From positions 81,625 to 145,624 of the forward strand of contig NZ_BPFZ01000007.1 in the NCBI RefSeq assembly GCF_030158815.1: a DNA stretch of 64,000 nt, written 5' to 3'. The notes under the pieces are model-generated. The model searched no databases, was not told where the DNA came from, and worked only from the letters and a program-made list of their open reading frames with translations. Both the position numbers and the translations under genes were made by a program. Below, in pieces: positions 18,859 to 26,016 of this stretch; the first letter of the stretch is position 1, and every line of letters starts with the position of its first letter. Source of the stretch: Candidatus Phycosocius spiralis. Its GTDB lineage: Bacteria; Pseudomonadota; Alphaproteobacteria; Caulobacterales; Aquidulcibacteraceae.

Positions 18859-19734
18859 TTAAGAACCTAATGTTACGCGATTAAGGCGTTTATAGATCGC
18901 CCGTAATCTCGTGCTAAGTGTTAGATGGTCCCCTGGTCGAAGCACAGGCTGAGCAAATTGGCCCGTGCGAATATCGTGAGGAAGGCGAATTCTGCGCTTG
19001 TTACCGCGTTGATACATCAAGGTATGATACGTGCAGTCTTCAAAGAAAAAATGGGTCACTTGGCTGTAGCGTGTTTTGAGTTCGTCGCTTCTGGGTGCAC
19101 CACCATGAACCAGATTGGCAACCCAAACTATGGCTTGGCCTTTTTTGATCAATCCATGGCGCGCAGAGATTTTATTGCGAGCAATTTGAGCCGCCATCGC
19201 AGGTTCATAAAGGGTTTTATAGCTTGTTTCAGGGCTTTGATTGGGCGGCGCACCAACATCATGCAAAGTGACAACAGGCCATTTGTGGCTGCCTGGAAAA
19301 TACTCTAGTGGACCTGCTTCTTCATGCACATCTTCCAAAGCCAACCACACTCCACACATGAACTCAATCGGATCAGGCGTGAAGTGCATCAGATCGGAGT
19401 GGGCTGCTTGTTGGCTGCCAAATTTAAAATTCAAGGTTTGAAATGGAATCGCCCGACGACCATAATATGTTTCCAATGGCGCAATCAGTTGTGGCAAAGT
19501 GGCAAGGCTTCTAACTGCTAAGGAGCGCTGCCATAAATCTTGGATGCGTGAACCATGTGTGTAGCCAAAGGCATCCATATCCACCCTTGCTTGGTCACAC
19601 AGTGCCAGAATGTCTGGATCGTGTGATAAATCGATTAAAGCAGTGCCATTAACGTCCATATTGTCAGCAAACTCTTGGTCCTGGGCAGAGGGTGCTTCAG
19701 CGACAAAAGACTGTGAGGGTAGCGCCTTTGCCAT
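18859..19734 (-). CDS. Phytanoyl-CoA dioxygenase-like Fe(II)/2-oxoglutarate enzyme inside the atp operon
   Basis: The 291-residue protein has the jelly-roll landmarks of the PhyH family: QAAHSDLMHF with the iron-binding H112 and D114, GVWLALEDVHEEAGPLEYFPGSH, KGQAIVWVANLVHGGAP with distal H210, and R222 for 2-oxoglutarate. All four key residues are present, so it is probably active; related enzymes hydroxylate lipids, ectoine or secondary metabolites, and the substrate here is unknown. It starts 3 nt after the atpG stop and ends 84 nt before atpD, so it is probably co-transcribed with ATP synthase genes. atpG-atpD adjacency is nearly universal, so this looks like insertion of a foreign gene. 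The N-terminal 50 residues are not conserved-looking. Confidence 0.88.
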   Translation of the reverse strand: MAKALPSQSFVAEAPSAQDQEFADNMDVNGTALIDLSHDPDILALCDQARVDMDAFGYTHGSRIQDLWQRSLAVRSLATLPQLIAPLETYYGRRAIPFQTLNFKFGSQQAAHSDLMHFTPDPIEFMCGVWLALEDVHEEAGPLEYFPGSHKWPVVTLHDVGAPPNQSPETSYKTLYEPAMAAQIARNKISARHGLIKKGQAIVWVANLVHGGAPRSDELKTRYSQVTHFFFEDCTYHTLMYQRGNKRRIRLPHDIRTGQFAQPVLRPGDHLTLSTRLRAIYKRLNRVTLGS

Positions 19735-19737
19735 CGC

Positions 19738-20616
19738 TTAAACCGCCTGTGCCCCTGCAATAATTTCCGTTAATTCGGTGGTGATCATGGCTTGACGCTT
19801 ACGGTTCATTTGCAAGGTCAGTTTTTTGATCAAATCGCCGGCATTGCGGGTCGCATTATCCATCGCCCCCATTTGAGCTCCATAAAAGCCAGCCGCATTT
19901 TCCAACAAAGCCCCAAGAATTTGGCTATCGAGATACCGTGGAAGCAAAGCTTCCAAAATAGCTTCTTCATCAGGCTCATAGCTATAAATCCCGCCACCCA
20001 AATCCGCTGAGACCAAGCCTTCAGGTGCAACAACAGGGATCAATTGCTGGGTTGTGGCGATCTGGCTGATCACGGATTTAAACTTGGAATAGATTAAATG
20101 GGCGACATCAAAGTCACCAGCTTGAAACCTATCAACCAATAATTGGCTAACTTGTGCGCTTTGGGTCGCCCCTAAGGAGCGTATACCCGCAAACTCAATA
20201 TGGCCGATCATACGTTCACCATAGCTGCGTTTGAGCTGATCGCGTCCTTTTTTGCCAACGGTCAGTATCTTGACAGTCTTACCCTGGGCCTCGAGCGCTA
20301 AAATCGTTTCGCGGGCTTTTTTGACAATATTCGTATTAAAGCCACCGCATAGCCCACGCTCTGAGGTTGCCACCACGACCAAATGCACTTGGTCTTGACC
20401 TGAACCACGCAGCAGTTTGGGCGCGCCATCGCCTTGAACGGTGCCAGCCAAATTCGCCACAGTCGCCGCTACCCTCATGGCGTAGGGGCGCGCGGATTCG
20501 GCGGCTTCTTGCGCACGCTTGAGCTTTGCCGCCGCCACCATCTGCATGGCTTTAGTGATCTTCTGCGTTGACTTGACTGAGGTTATTCGCGTGCGAAAGT
20601 CCTTAAGGCTCGCCAT
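19738..20616 (-). CDS. atpG: ATP synthase F1 gamma subunit
   Basis: The gamma subunit is the rotating central shaft. The 292-residue protein has the two terminal coiled-coil helices typical of the family: MASLKDFRTRITSVKSTQKI with TKAMQMVAAAKLKRAQEAAE at the N-terminus, and GAMDNATRNAGDLIKKLTLQ with MNRKRQAMITTELTEIIAGAQA at the C-terminus, with the Rossmann-like GLCGGFNTNIVKKA domain between. It is 24 nt behind atpA and only 3 nt before the inserted dioxygenase gene. Confidence 0.97.
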   Translation of the reverse strand: MASLKDFRTRITSVKSTQKITKAMQMVAAAKLKRAQEAAESARPYAMRVAATVANLAGTVQGDGAPKLLRGSGQDQVHLVVVATSERGLCGGFNTNIVKKARETILALEAQGKTVKILTVGKKGRDQLKRSYGERMIGHIEFAGIRSLGATQSAQVSQLLVDRFQAGDFDVAHLIYSKFKSVISQIATTQQLIPVVAPEGLVSADLGGGIYSYEPDEEAILEALLPRYLDSQILGALLENAAGFYGAQMGAMDNATRNAGDLIKKLTLQMNRKRQAMITTELTEIIAGAQAV

Positions 20617-20640
20617 GGTTTGGTTTCCTCAGCCTGTTGC

Positions 20641-22182
20641 TTACGCAAATGTCTTTGCAAAATCGTCAAGGGCCGCTTTGATACGCGCTTCGATATTGTC
20701 CGCTTTGATATCAAGCTTGGCTTTGATCGCGGCAGAGAGGTCTTTGTATTTGCTCCGAAGTGCGGCCTTAAGCTCAGCTTCATAGCGCTTGATGTCAGCC
20801 ACAGCGACAGCGTCTAGATAGCCCTTGGTACCCGCATAGATCAAAACGACTTGATCTTCGACGGCCACTGGCGAGAACTGGTCTTGCTTGAGCATCTCGG
20901 TCAAGCGCGCACCACGTGCCAGCAAGCGCTGGGTTGAGGCATCCAAGTCCGATCCAAACTTCGCAAAGGCCGCCATTTCGCGATATTGCGCGAGCTCACC
21001 CTTAATCGGGCCAGCCACTTGCTTCATCGCCTTAACCTGAGCCGACGATCCCACGCGCGAAACCGACAGACCCACGTTCACCGCAGGACGCACGCCTTGG
21101 TAGAAAAGATCGGTTTCCAAGAAGATCTGCCCGTCGGTAATCGAAATCACGTTGGTTGGAATATAGGCCGACACGTCATTGGCTTGGGTTTCGATGATCG
21201 GCAAAGCGGTCAAGGAACCAGACCCATTGTCTTCGTTCAACTTTGCAGCGCGCTCCAGCAAGCGTGAATGCAGATAAAATACGTCGCCGGGATAGGCTTC
21301 GCGCCCTGGTGGGCGGCGCAACAACAAGGACATTTGGCGATATGCCACCGCTTGCTTGGATAAATCGTCATAGATCATCAAAGCATGCATGCCATTGTCG
21401 CGGAAATACTCACCCATGGTGCAAGCAGCGAAGGGCGCCAAGAACTGCAACGGTGCAGGCTCAGAAGCGGTTGCCGCAACTATGATGGAATATTTCAGCG
21501 CACCAGCTTCTTCTAGCGTCTTAACGAGCTGGGCGACGGTAGAGCGCTTTTGGCCGATCACGACATAGACGCAATAAAGCTTTTCGCTTTCTGGCGCGTT
21601 GTTATCATGGGCTTCGCGCTGATAGAGGATGGCGTCGATGGCGATGGCGGTCTTGCCGGTTTGGCGGTCGCCAATAATCAACTCGCGCTGGCCACGGCCA
21701 ACGGGGATCAAAGCGTCAATCGACTTAATGCCGGTCTGCATCGGCTCATGCACGGATTTGCGCGGAATAATGCCCGGCGCTTTGACGTCCACTTGCTTAC
21801 GCTCAGCTTCGATACCAACGAGGGGGCCCTTGCCGTCGATGGGCTCACCCAAGGGGTTGAGCACGCGGCCCAACAAGCCTTTGCCGACAGGAACAGACAC
21901 AATCTCACCTAGGCGCTTAACGGTGTCGCCTTCCTTGATTGCGCGGTCTTCGCCGAAGATCACGACGCCGACATTGTCGCGCTCAAGGTTGAGGGCCATG
22001 CCCTTAATGCCGCCTGGAAACTCAACCATTTCGCCCGCTTGGACACTGTCGAGGCCATAGACGCGGGCGATCCCGTCACCAACGGACAACACGGTACCAA
22101 CATCAGCAACAGCGGCTTCGGCGCCAAAGTTTTTAATCTGATCCTTCAGGATCGCGGAAATTTCTGCGGCGCGGATGTCCAT
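20641..22182 (-). CDS. atpA: ATP synthase F1 alpha subunit
   Basis: AtpA is the non-catalytic nucleotide-binding partner of beta. The 513-residue protein begins [19 protein letters not shown], has the P-loop [23 protein letters not shown], the [18 protein letters not shown] segment, the [20 protein letters not shown]alker-B region, and the arginine-finger segment [20 protein letters not shown]. Length and motifs are normal. It begins 3 nt after atpH. Confidence 0.98.
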   Translation of the reverse strand: MDIRAAEISAILKDQIKNFGAEAAVADVGTVLSVGDGIARVYGLDSVQAGEMVEFPGGIKGMALNLERDNVGVVIFGEDRAIKEGDTVKRLGEIVSVPVGKGLLGRVLNPLGEPIDGKGPLVGIEAERKQVDVKAPGIIPRKSVHEPMQTGIKSIDALIPVGRGQRELIIGDRQTGKTAIAIDAILYQREAHDNNAPESEKLYCVYVVIGQKRSTVAQLVKTLEEAGALKYSIIVAATASEPAPLQFLAPFAACTMGEYFRDNGMHALMIYDDLSKQAVAYRQMSLLLRRPPGREAYPGDVFYLHSRLLERAAKLNEDNGSGSLTALPIIETQANDVSAYIPTNVISITDGQIFLETDLFYQGVRPAVNVGLSVSRVGSSAQVKAMKQVAGPIKGELAQYREMAAFAKFGSDLDASTQRLLARGARLTEMLKQDQFSPVAVEDQVVLIYAGTKGYLDAVAVADIKRYEAELKAALRSKYKDLSAAIKAKLDIKADNIEARIKAALDDFAKTFA

Positions 22183-22185
22183 GCC

Positions 22186-22746
22186 TCAGGCCCCCTTCAT
22201 CGCAATTTTAAGTGCGTCGAGTTTAGATTTGACAGAATCGTCGAATAGCCTGGATCCAATTTTGACGACAAGGCCGCCAAGAAGTTCAGGCTTTAGCGTG
22301 GTTTCTACATCAACCGGCCCTTTAAAGGCCCGGCCAAGTGCTTCAGTCAGGTCCTTGAGTTGCTCTTCGCTCAAGGGCTCTGCAGTCGAGACTTCGGCCA
22401 AAACAGCGCCGCGTGCTTTGGCCGCTAAGCCTAAGAACGCCGCCAACATGCCACCTAAATCGCCACAGCGGCGGTTTTGAGCGGCAAGGCCGAGAAAATT
22501 GTGCGTGATCTTTTGCGCCTTTAGATTAGCCGCAATCGCGTCAAGCGCGGCGGCCTTTTGCTCAACCCCAAAGAGCGGGCTGATCATGGCGCTGCGCAGG
22601 TCCGCGCTGGTTTGCCACGCAGCTAAGAGCGCCTTAGCGTCCTTTTCAACGCCCGCCACCTTTTTGGCTTCAGTCGCCAACTCAAACAGCGCGGCACCAT
22701 AGCGCTGCGCGGCCTCAGGAATGGCAATGCGATAAGATCCGCTCAA
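22186..22746 (-). CDS. atpH: ATP synthase F1 delta subunit
   Basis: The delta subunit sits on top of F1 and ties it to the peripheral stalk. The 186-residue protein begins with IPEAAQRYGAALFELA, the conserved N-terminal helical bundle, and carries the C-terminal AVLAEVSTAEPLSEEQLKDL and PELLGGLVVKIGSRLFDDSVKSKL segments. It is first of the atpHAG-x-DC cluster; as in other alphaproteobacteria the Fo genes are elsewhere. Upstream, 22747-23099 (353 nt) contains no convincing gene and probably holds the atp promoter. Confidence 0.96.
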   Translation of the reverse strand: MSGSYRIAIPEAAQRYGAALFELATEAKKVAGVEKDAKALLAAWQTSADLRSAMISPLFGVEQKAAALDAIAANLKAQKITHNFLGLAAQNRRCGDLGGMLAAFLGLAAKARGAVLAEVSTAEPLSEEQLKDLTEALGRAFKGPVDVETTLKPELLGGLVVKIGSRLFDDSVKSKLDALKIAMKGA

Positions 22747-23099
22747 AGGGTCTACTCACGTTTAAGACACACCAAAGCTACTAGGGTAAACAAAAGCGTG
22801 TACATTAGATTAGAGGAACAAAATCAGGCGATTCGATACCATGGGTCTCGCCGCCGCTTTGTGGTGCGTGGCGTCTAGCATGGGGTCGCTGTTACCGCAA
22901 CATTGGCGGCGCAGGGAGTTGCAGGGGGGTTCCAAACTTGAGACTATGTGAAACCAATCACAAAATTCCAACCAGCCATTGCGTTGGAAACAAGAACATG
23001 TTAGGAACATTTGGCAAAACCAGACCGCTAAGCTAATTGCAATTGCGTCGGTTAGCTGCGACAACTGGCCTGCTAGGGAATCATTTTTGGTGTAATGAC

Positions 23100-23624
23100 G
23101 TGGTAATCTTGGTTGAACCAAAAGATCAGAAGTACGACCCGCGAGGTGTTGCCAATTACATCCTCGACTGTTGCGAGATGGGTGGAATTGCGATCTCTAA
23201 CTTAAAACTTCAAAAGATCATGTTTTTCGTTGAAGGGTGGCATTCTGCCACCCTTGGCCGCCAGCTTATTGATGCTGACTTTGAAGCTTGGGATTATGGT
23301 CCTGTTATTTCGACGATTTATCATTCTTTTAAGAGTTGGGGCTCGGAAGCAATTGAAGGCAGGGCGAAGGCAATAAACTTAAAGGATGGTTCAACAGCTC
23401 CCGTCAAAGTTAATCTCCCTAGTGATACTGTCGACCTGATTTCGTTTATCTTGGCGAGATACGGACGGCTAGCCCCAGCTAAACTGGTAGAGCTTTCCCA
23501 CGTCAAGGATGGCCCTTGGGACCAAGTCATGCGCATCGAACCTAGCGAACGTAAGACTTCACGAATTTCACAAGATGCAATCAGAGATTTTTTTAGCAAA
23601 AAGATAAGAAGCCGAACATGCTAG
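23100..23624 (+). CDS. Panacea (DUF4065/SocA-like) domain protein, probable antitoxin
   Basis: From the proposed GTG at 23100 the protein has 174 residues. The Panacea pattern is clear: YDPRGVANYILDCCEMGGIA, ISNLKLQKIMFFVEGWHSAT, then DADFEAWDYGPVISTIYHSF with a following WGSEAI. Panacea proteins act as antitoxins for many unrelated toxins or as ClpXP adaptors, as with Caulobacter SocA. The start is uncertain: the frame is open upstream to a TTG at 23037, another TTG lies at 23109, and no strong ribosome site supports any of them. The last seven bases overlap the next gene, as expected for a toxin-antitoxin pair. The pair lies at the edge of the accessory island next to atpH. Confidence 0.85.
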   Translation: MVILVEPKDQKYDPRGVANYILDCCEMGGIAISNLKLQKIMFFVEGWHSATLGRQLIDADFEAWDYGPVISTIYHSFKSWGSEAIEGRAKAINLKDGSTAPVKVNLPSDTVDLISFILARYGRLAPAKLVELSHVKDGPWDQVMRIEPSERKTSRISQDAIRDFFSKKIRSRTC

Positions 23625-24379
23625 TTGGAAAAGACGGTAGGCTTAGTACGCCAAACGCACAACACTTGGCTGCTCAAATCGATTTAAACCCAACGCGTAC
23701 TTACGATCTTATACGTCGAAGTGACAAGGAATTTCGTTCGAAGTACCGATACTTACATGCTGACCGCTTGATGGGTCCAATACTCGCTAACGACTTTACC
23801 TATGAGTTTGCGATAAAGCAAATTGCGACTTTAGCAACAGATGGCAAGTGTTGGCCCGAGGATTTGGAAGCATGTCGAAAAATGATCGACTATCGCCAAC
23901 TCAAAAGAGTTACTTGGTATCAAAAGTTCCCGGCTTTGGAGTATCAACTTCCGACCGGTTTGATTATTAAAGTAAAAGTCGCGGGACTGGCAGGCTTTGA
24001 AGGTGGCGCCGCATTAGTGGCCCCTTTGTTTTGGGCAACCAAGAGCATGGAAGAGCTTCCTCTGCAATTTTGGCTCTACATTCTCACCGATACGTTCTGT
24101 AAATATGAAATGGCTTCGGTTGATATTGACATTGTGACTATGCGTAGGCCCGTGCAGTCAAGAGTGGAAAAGGAGCGAGGTGTAAAGCCAGGTCGAGTCC
24201 TTGAAATTTTTAATTCGAAAGATTTCGAGACTCTGACAAGAGAGCGATTTGTTGAAGTGTGTCGAATGTATCATAAGCAGCTAGACAAATATCTCTCTGA
24301 TACGGGCCAAGGAACAGCAGGTCCTATAGACGATCTCAAAGGCGGTGCGCTTGGTGGTAGCGGCGGATTATCTTTTTAG
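23618..24379 (+). CDS. Unknown protein paired with Panacea antitoxin, candidate toxin
   Basis: I do not recognise this 253-residue protein. It is coupled to the Panacea gene (ATG at 23618, Panacea stop at 23622-23624). It has no signal peptide or membrane helix. The N-terminal RLSTPNAQHLAAQIDLNPTR could be a helix-turn-helix-like or nucleic-acid-binding segment, the middle has an Ile/Val-rich core (LPTGLIIKVKVAGLAGFEGG, then APLFWATKSMEELP) followed by FWLYILTDTFCKYEMASVDI, and the C-terminal LTRERFVEVCRMYHKQLDKYL is helical. A Gly-rich tail ends the protein. In the Panacea framework it is the predicted toxin, but its target is unknown and a plain accessory function cannot be excluded. Confidence 0.65.
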   Translation: MLVGKDGRLSTPNAQHLAAQIDLNPTRTYDLIRRSDKEFRSKYRYLHADRLMGPILANDFTYEFAIKQIATLATDGKCWPEDLEACRKMIDYRQLKRVTWYQKFPALEYQLPTGLIIKVKVAGLAGFEGGAALVAPLFWATKSMEELPLQFWLYILTDTFCKYEMASVDIDIVTMRRPVQSRVEKERGVKPGRVLEIFNSKDFETLTRERFVEVCRMYHKQLDKYLSDTGQGTAGPIDDLKGGALGGSGGLSF

Positions 24380-24534
24380 TAATGCGCTCCGCGCATTAGG
24401 GTGCCTTCCTTTGGAACGCAGCCCTCTTGGGTTTGTTACACAAGCTTTGTTTTGAGCCCGGACGTGTTGCATTCGAAGATGAGTGCACCCTATGTTTCTG
24501 CGCTTATCCCCACCACCGCCAAGGCCGCTTCGGA

Positions 24535-24772
24535 TCGGTTTTGGTGAACCGCATGTTCACGCAAAACCTTGTCTCTATGGTCTTTTGCTCTTTCAAAGAG
24601 GTCAAGGGTCGCTTCGCTTCTGCCCTTGACCGCCCCAATCAGACGGCCCCCGCGATAGGTTCCAGTGCAGGCGGGTCAAGGGCGAAGAGCGAAGCGTCCC
24701 TTGAGGCGACTGGGCTGACATCAGACAATTGACGGTCGGTTTTGGTGAACCATAAGGGTCACCAAAATCGTT
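24535..24772. repeat. Hairpin-bounded element, possible miniature mobile element
   Basis: TCGGTTTTGGTGAACC occurs at 24535-24550 and again at 24736-24751, and each copy is the left arm of a hairpin (partners GTTCACGCAAAACC and GGTCACCAAAATCG). The interior has GGTCAAGGG...CCCTTGACC (about 24599-24631) and TCAAGGG...TCCCTTGA (about 24678-24706), which are also complementary to each other. The roughly 240-bp block contains no convincing gene. Confidence 0.6.
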
Positions 24773-24826
24773 CCAAAGCGTCTATTCTTAATAGTGCGAT
24801 ACAACCGCGCGTTCCAATCACCACGT

Positions 24827-24976
24827 TCACAGTGTCACATCATCCGGCGAAACTAAGCCCACGCCAAAGGGCGAAAAGTCTTTCGTATTGGCCGTCACGA
24901 TCATCAGATCATGTGCTTTGGCGATCCCAGCGATTGCCGCATCTGCCATGCCGGGGTTGTGACCGCTTGCTAAGCC
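24827..24976 (-). pseudogene. VapC-type PIN-domain toxin, C-terminal fragment
   Basis: Read on the minus strand the last about 50 codons of a PIN-domain ribonuclease are present: [20 protein letters not shown], then [19 protein letters not shown] and a stop. This matches the VapC end (D..IA..A..H.L..VT.N..DF...GV), with the third acidic catalytic residue in GMADAA. The N-terminal two-thirds are missing because the frame runs directly into the IS21 remnant at about 24976. No vapB is visible. It is probably a dead toxin gene. Confidence 0.7.
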
Positions 24977-25275
24977 TTGATCTGATTATGGTGGATGAGT
25001 TGGGTTATCTGCCGTTTAGCACGTCTGGGGGTGCCATGTTGTTCCACTTGCTCTCAAAGCTCTACGAACAAACAAGCGTTATCATCACCACAAATCTCAG
25101 CTTCAGCGAATGGGCAGGTGTCTTCGGTGATGCCAAAATGACTCCAGCTCTACTCGATCGACTAACACACCACTGTGATATCCTCCAGACTGGCAATGAC
25201 AGCTTCCGCTTCCGCGCAAGTGCCAAAACAAGCACTAATGCGCCCAAAGTCAGAAAGGAAAAACCAACCTCGTGA
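24976..25275 (+). pseudogene. istB: IstB ATPase, C-terminal fragment
   Basis: The frame begins within the IstB Walker-B region ([19 protein letters not shown]) and continues through [35 protein letters not shown] to the C-terminus. The P-loop half is absent. The open frame extends upstream to an ATG at 24742, but that part does not resemble IstB and reads through the vapC fragment and the hairpin element, so the gene is a truncated, non-functional helper of IS21 transposition. Confidence 0.85.
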
Positions 25276-25357
25276 CCCAACACCCGCAACGCGAGACATA
25301 ACTTAGCCTGGGTCAACTCGATGAAAATACCGGGTCACTTCTCAGCGACAATCAACA
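24976..25357 (+). mobile_element. IS21-family insertion sequence remnant (right end)
   Basis: Only the right part of an IS21-type element remains: the C-terminal half of istB (24976-25275) and the terminal region with the typical GGGTCAACTCGATGA and GGGTCACTTCTCAGCGACAA motifs ending in ATCAACA near 25357. istA and the left end are missing, and the left junction cuts a vapC gene, so a deletion after insertion is likely. Confidence 0.8.
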
Positions 25358-25440
25358 GACTGCACGTCTCAAGCGGGCGTTGGCCAAGCGGACTAGCGGC
25401 ACCTCGCCCTCCCAACCCCGCTTGATCTGAGGGCATACGT

Positions 25441-25800
25441 ATGACCACACGCAAGCAACTCACCCTCCATCTCGATGACACCACTGCCCGCGCCCTCGAC
25501 CACGAGGCCAAGCTGCGCGGTCTCACCCTCTCACGCGCCGCCAACGATGCCCTCAAGCGCGTCCTCATCCATGACCGCGCTGACGCCATCGCCGATACTA
25601 TCAAAGCCCGTCTTGATCGATTGGATCAGCGGGAGCTGGCGAGGGGGCAGGACATGGCCATCCTACGCGAAACCCTCCTCGCGTTTGTCCGCATCTGGTT
25701 CACCTACGCAGGACCTCTTGAGCGCGATGACCACGATGATCATGCTGAGGCGCTGTTTGATGCGTTTCTCGATGAGGTCGCACTTGGGGTGCGGGGGTGA
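25441..25800 (+). CDS. CopG/ribbon-helix-helix protein of conjugation-locus type
   Basis: The 119-residue protein starts with a ribbon-helix-helix DNA-binding segment (KQLTLHLDDTTARALDHEAK, then LRGLTLSRAANDALKRVL) followed by IKARLDRLDQRELARGQDMA, ILRETLLAFVRIWFTYAGPL and an acidic end. The same architecture, an RHH domain plus a helical LDRL...FVR.W.T region, is known from CopG-like genes next to traG and trbB in alphaproteobacterial conjugative elements. No tra or trb gene is present here, so it looks like a leftover of such an element. Its wording is GC-richer than neighbouring genes, in line with transfer. A regulatory role is inferred from the DNA-binding domain only. Confidence 0.7.
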   Translation: MTTRKQLTLHLDDTTARALDHEAKLRGLTLSRAANDALKRVLIHDRADAIADTIKARLDRLDQRELARGQDMAILRETLLAFVRIWFTYAGPLERDDHDDHAEALFDAFLDEVALGVRG

Positions 25801-25826
25801 GGACTTTTTGTGAAGGATCGATAATC

Positions 25827-25915
25827 AAAATGAAAGGGCGGACCGGAGCCCGCCCTTATCTCGTGGGGGAGAACCCCTTGTTAACGGAGGGCCCCGCCGC
25901 GTTCTCGATTAGCTT
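25827..25915 (-). ncRNA. tracrRNA of the type II-C CRISPR system
   Basis: Positions 25895-25915 on the minus strand are a perfect 21-nt complement to the 3' part of the crRNA repeat. Weaker pairing continues to 25880, where GTTAAC pairs with the GTTG repeat start through a G-U pair and a bulge. After the anti-repeat come a small stem-loop GGGG-TTCT-CCCC (about 25864-25876) and a terminator hairpin AGGGCGGGC...GTCCGCCCT with T-rich end (25827-25856). A promoter-like TTGCAA-17-TAGCTT lies just upstream on the same strand (-10 at 25922-25927), putting the 5' end at the anti-repeat. It is divergent from cas9. Confidence 0.88.
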
Positions 25916-26016
25916 CACATAAGCTATGTCCGAACTTGACATTTTGCAAGTTGAAAATCTCAAGACATTGTTGTCCTATGGTTGTGTGCTTGTTTGAGCC
26001 GTTTAGGAGATTTTCG

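Noticed and set aside
20986..22060. Long antisense frames over atpA
   Set aside because: They are shadows of a strongly biased coding gene, which is itself complete and conserved.
22810..23121. Minus-strand frame of 103 codons between atpH and the Panacea gene
   Set aside because: No family, no ribosome site, and it overlaps the probable atp promoter region and Panacea start.
24742..24975. Upstream extension of the IstB-like frame
   Set aside because: It runs through the hairpin element and antisense to the vapC fragment and has no similarity to IstB, so only 24976-25275 is kept.
25475..25813. Second plus-strand frame overlapping the CopG-like gene
   Set aside because: It is an out-of-frame shadow; the frame at 25441 encodes the ribbon-helix-helix domain.
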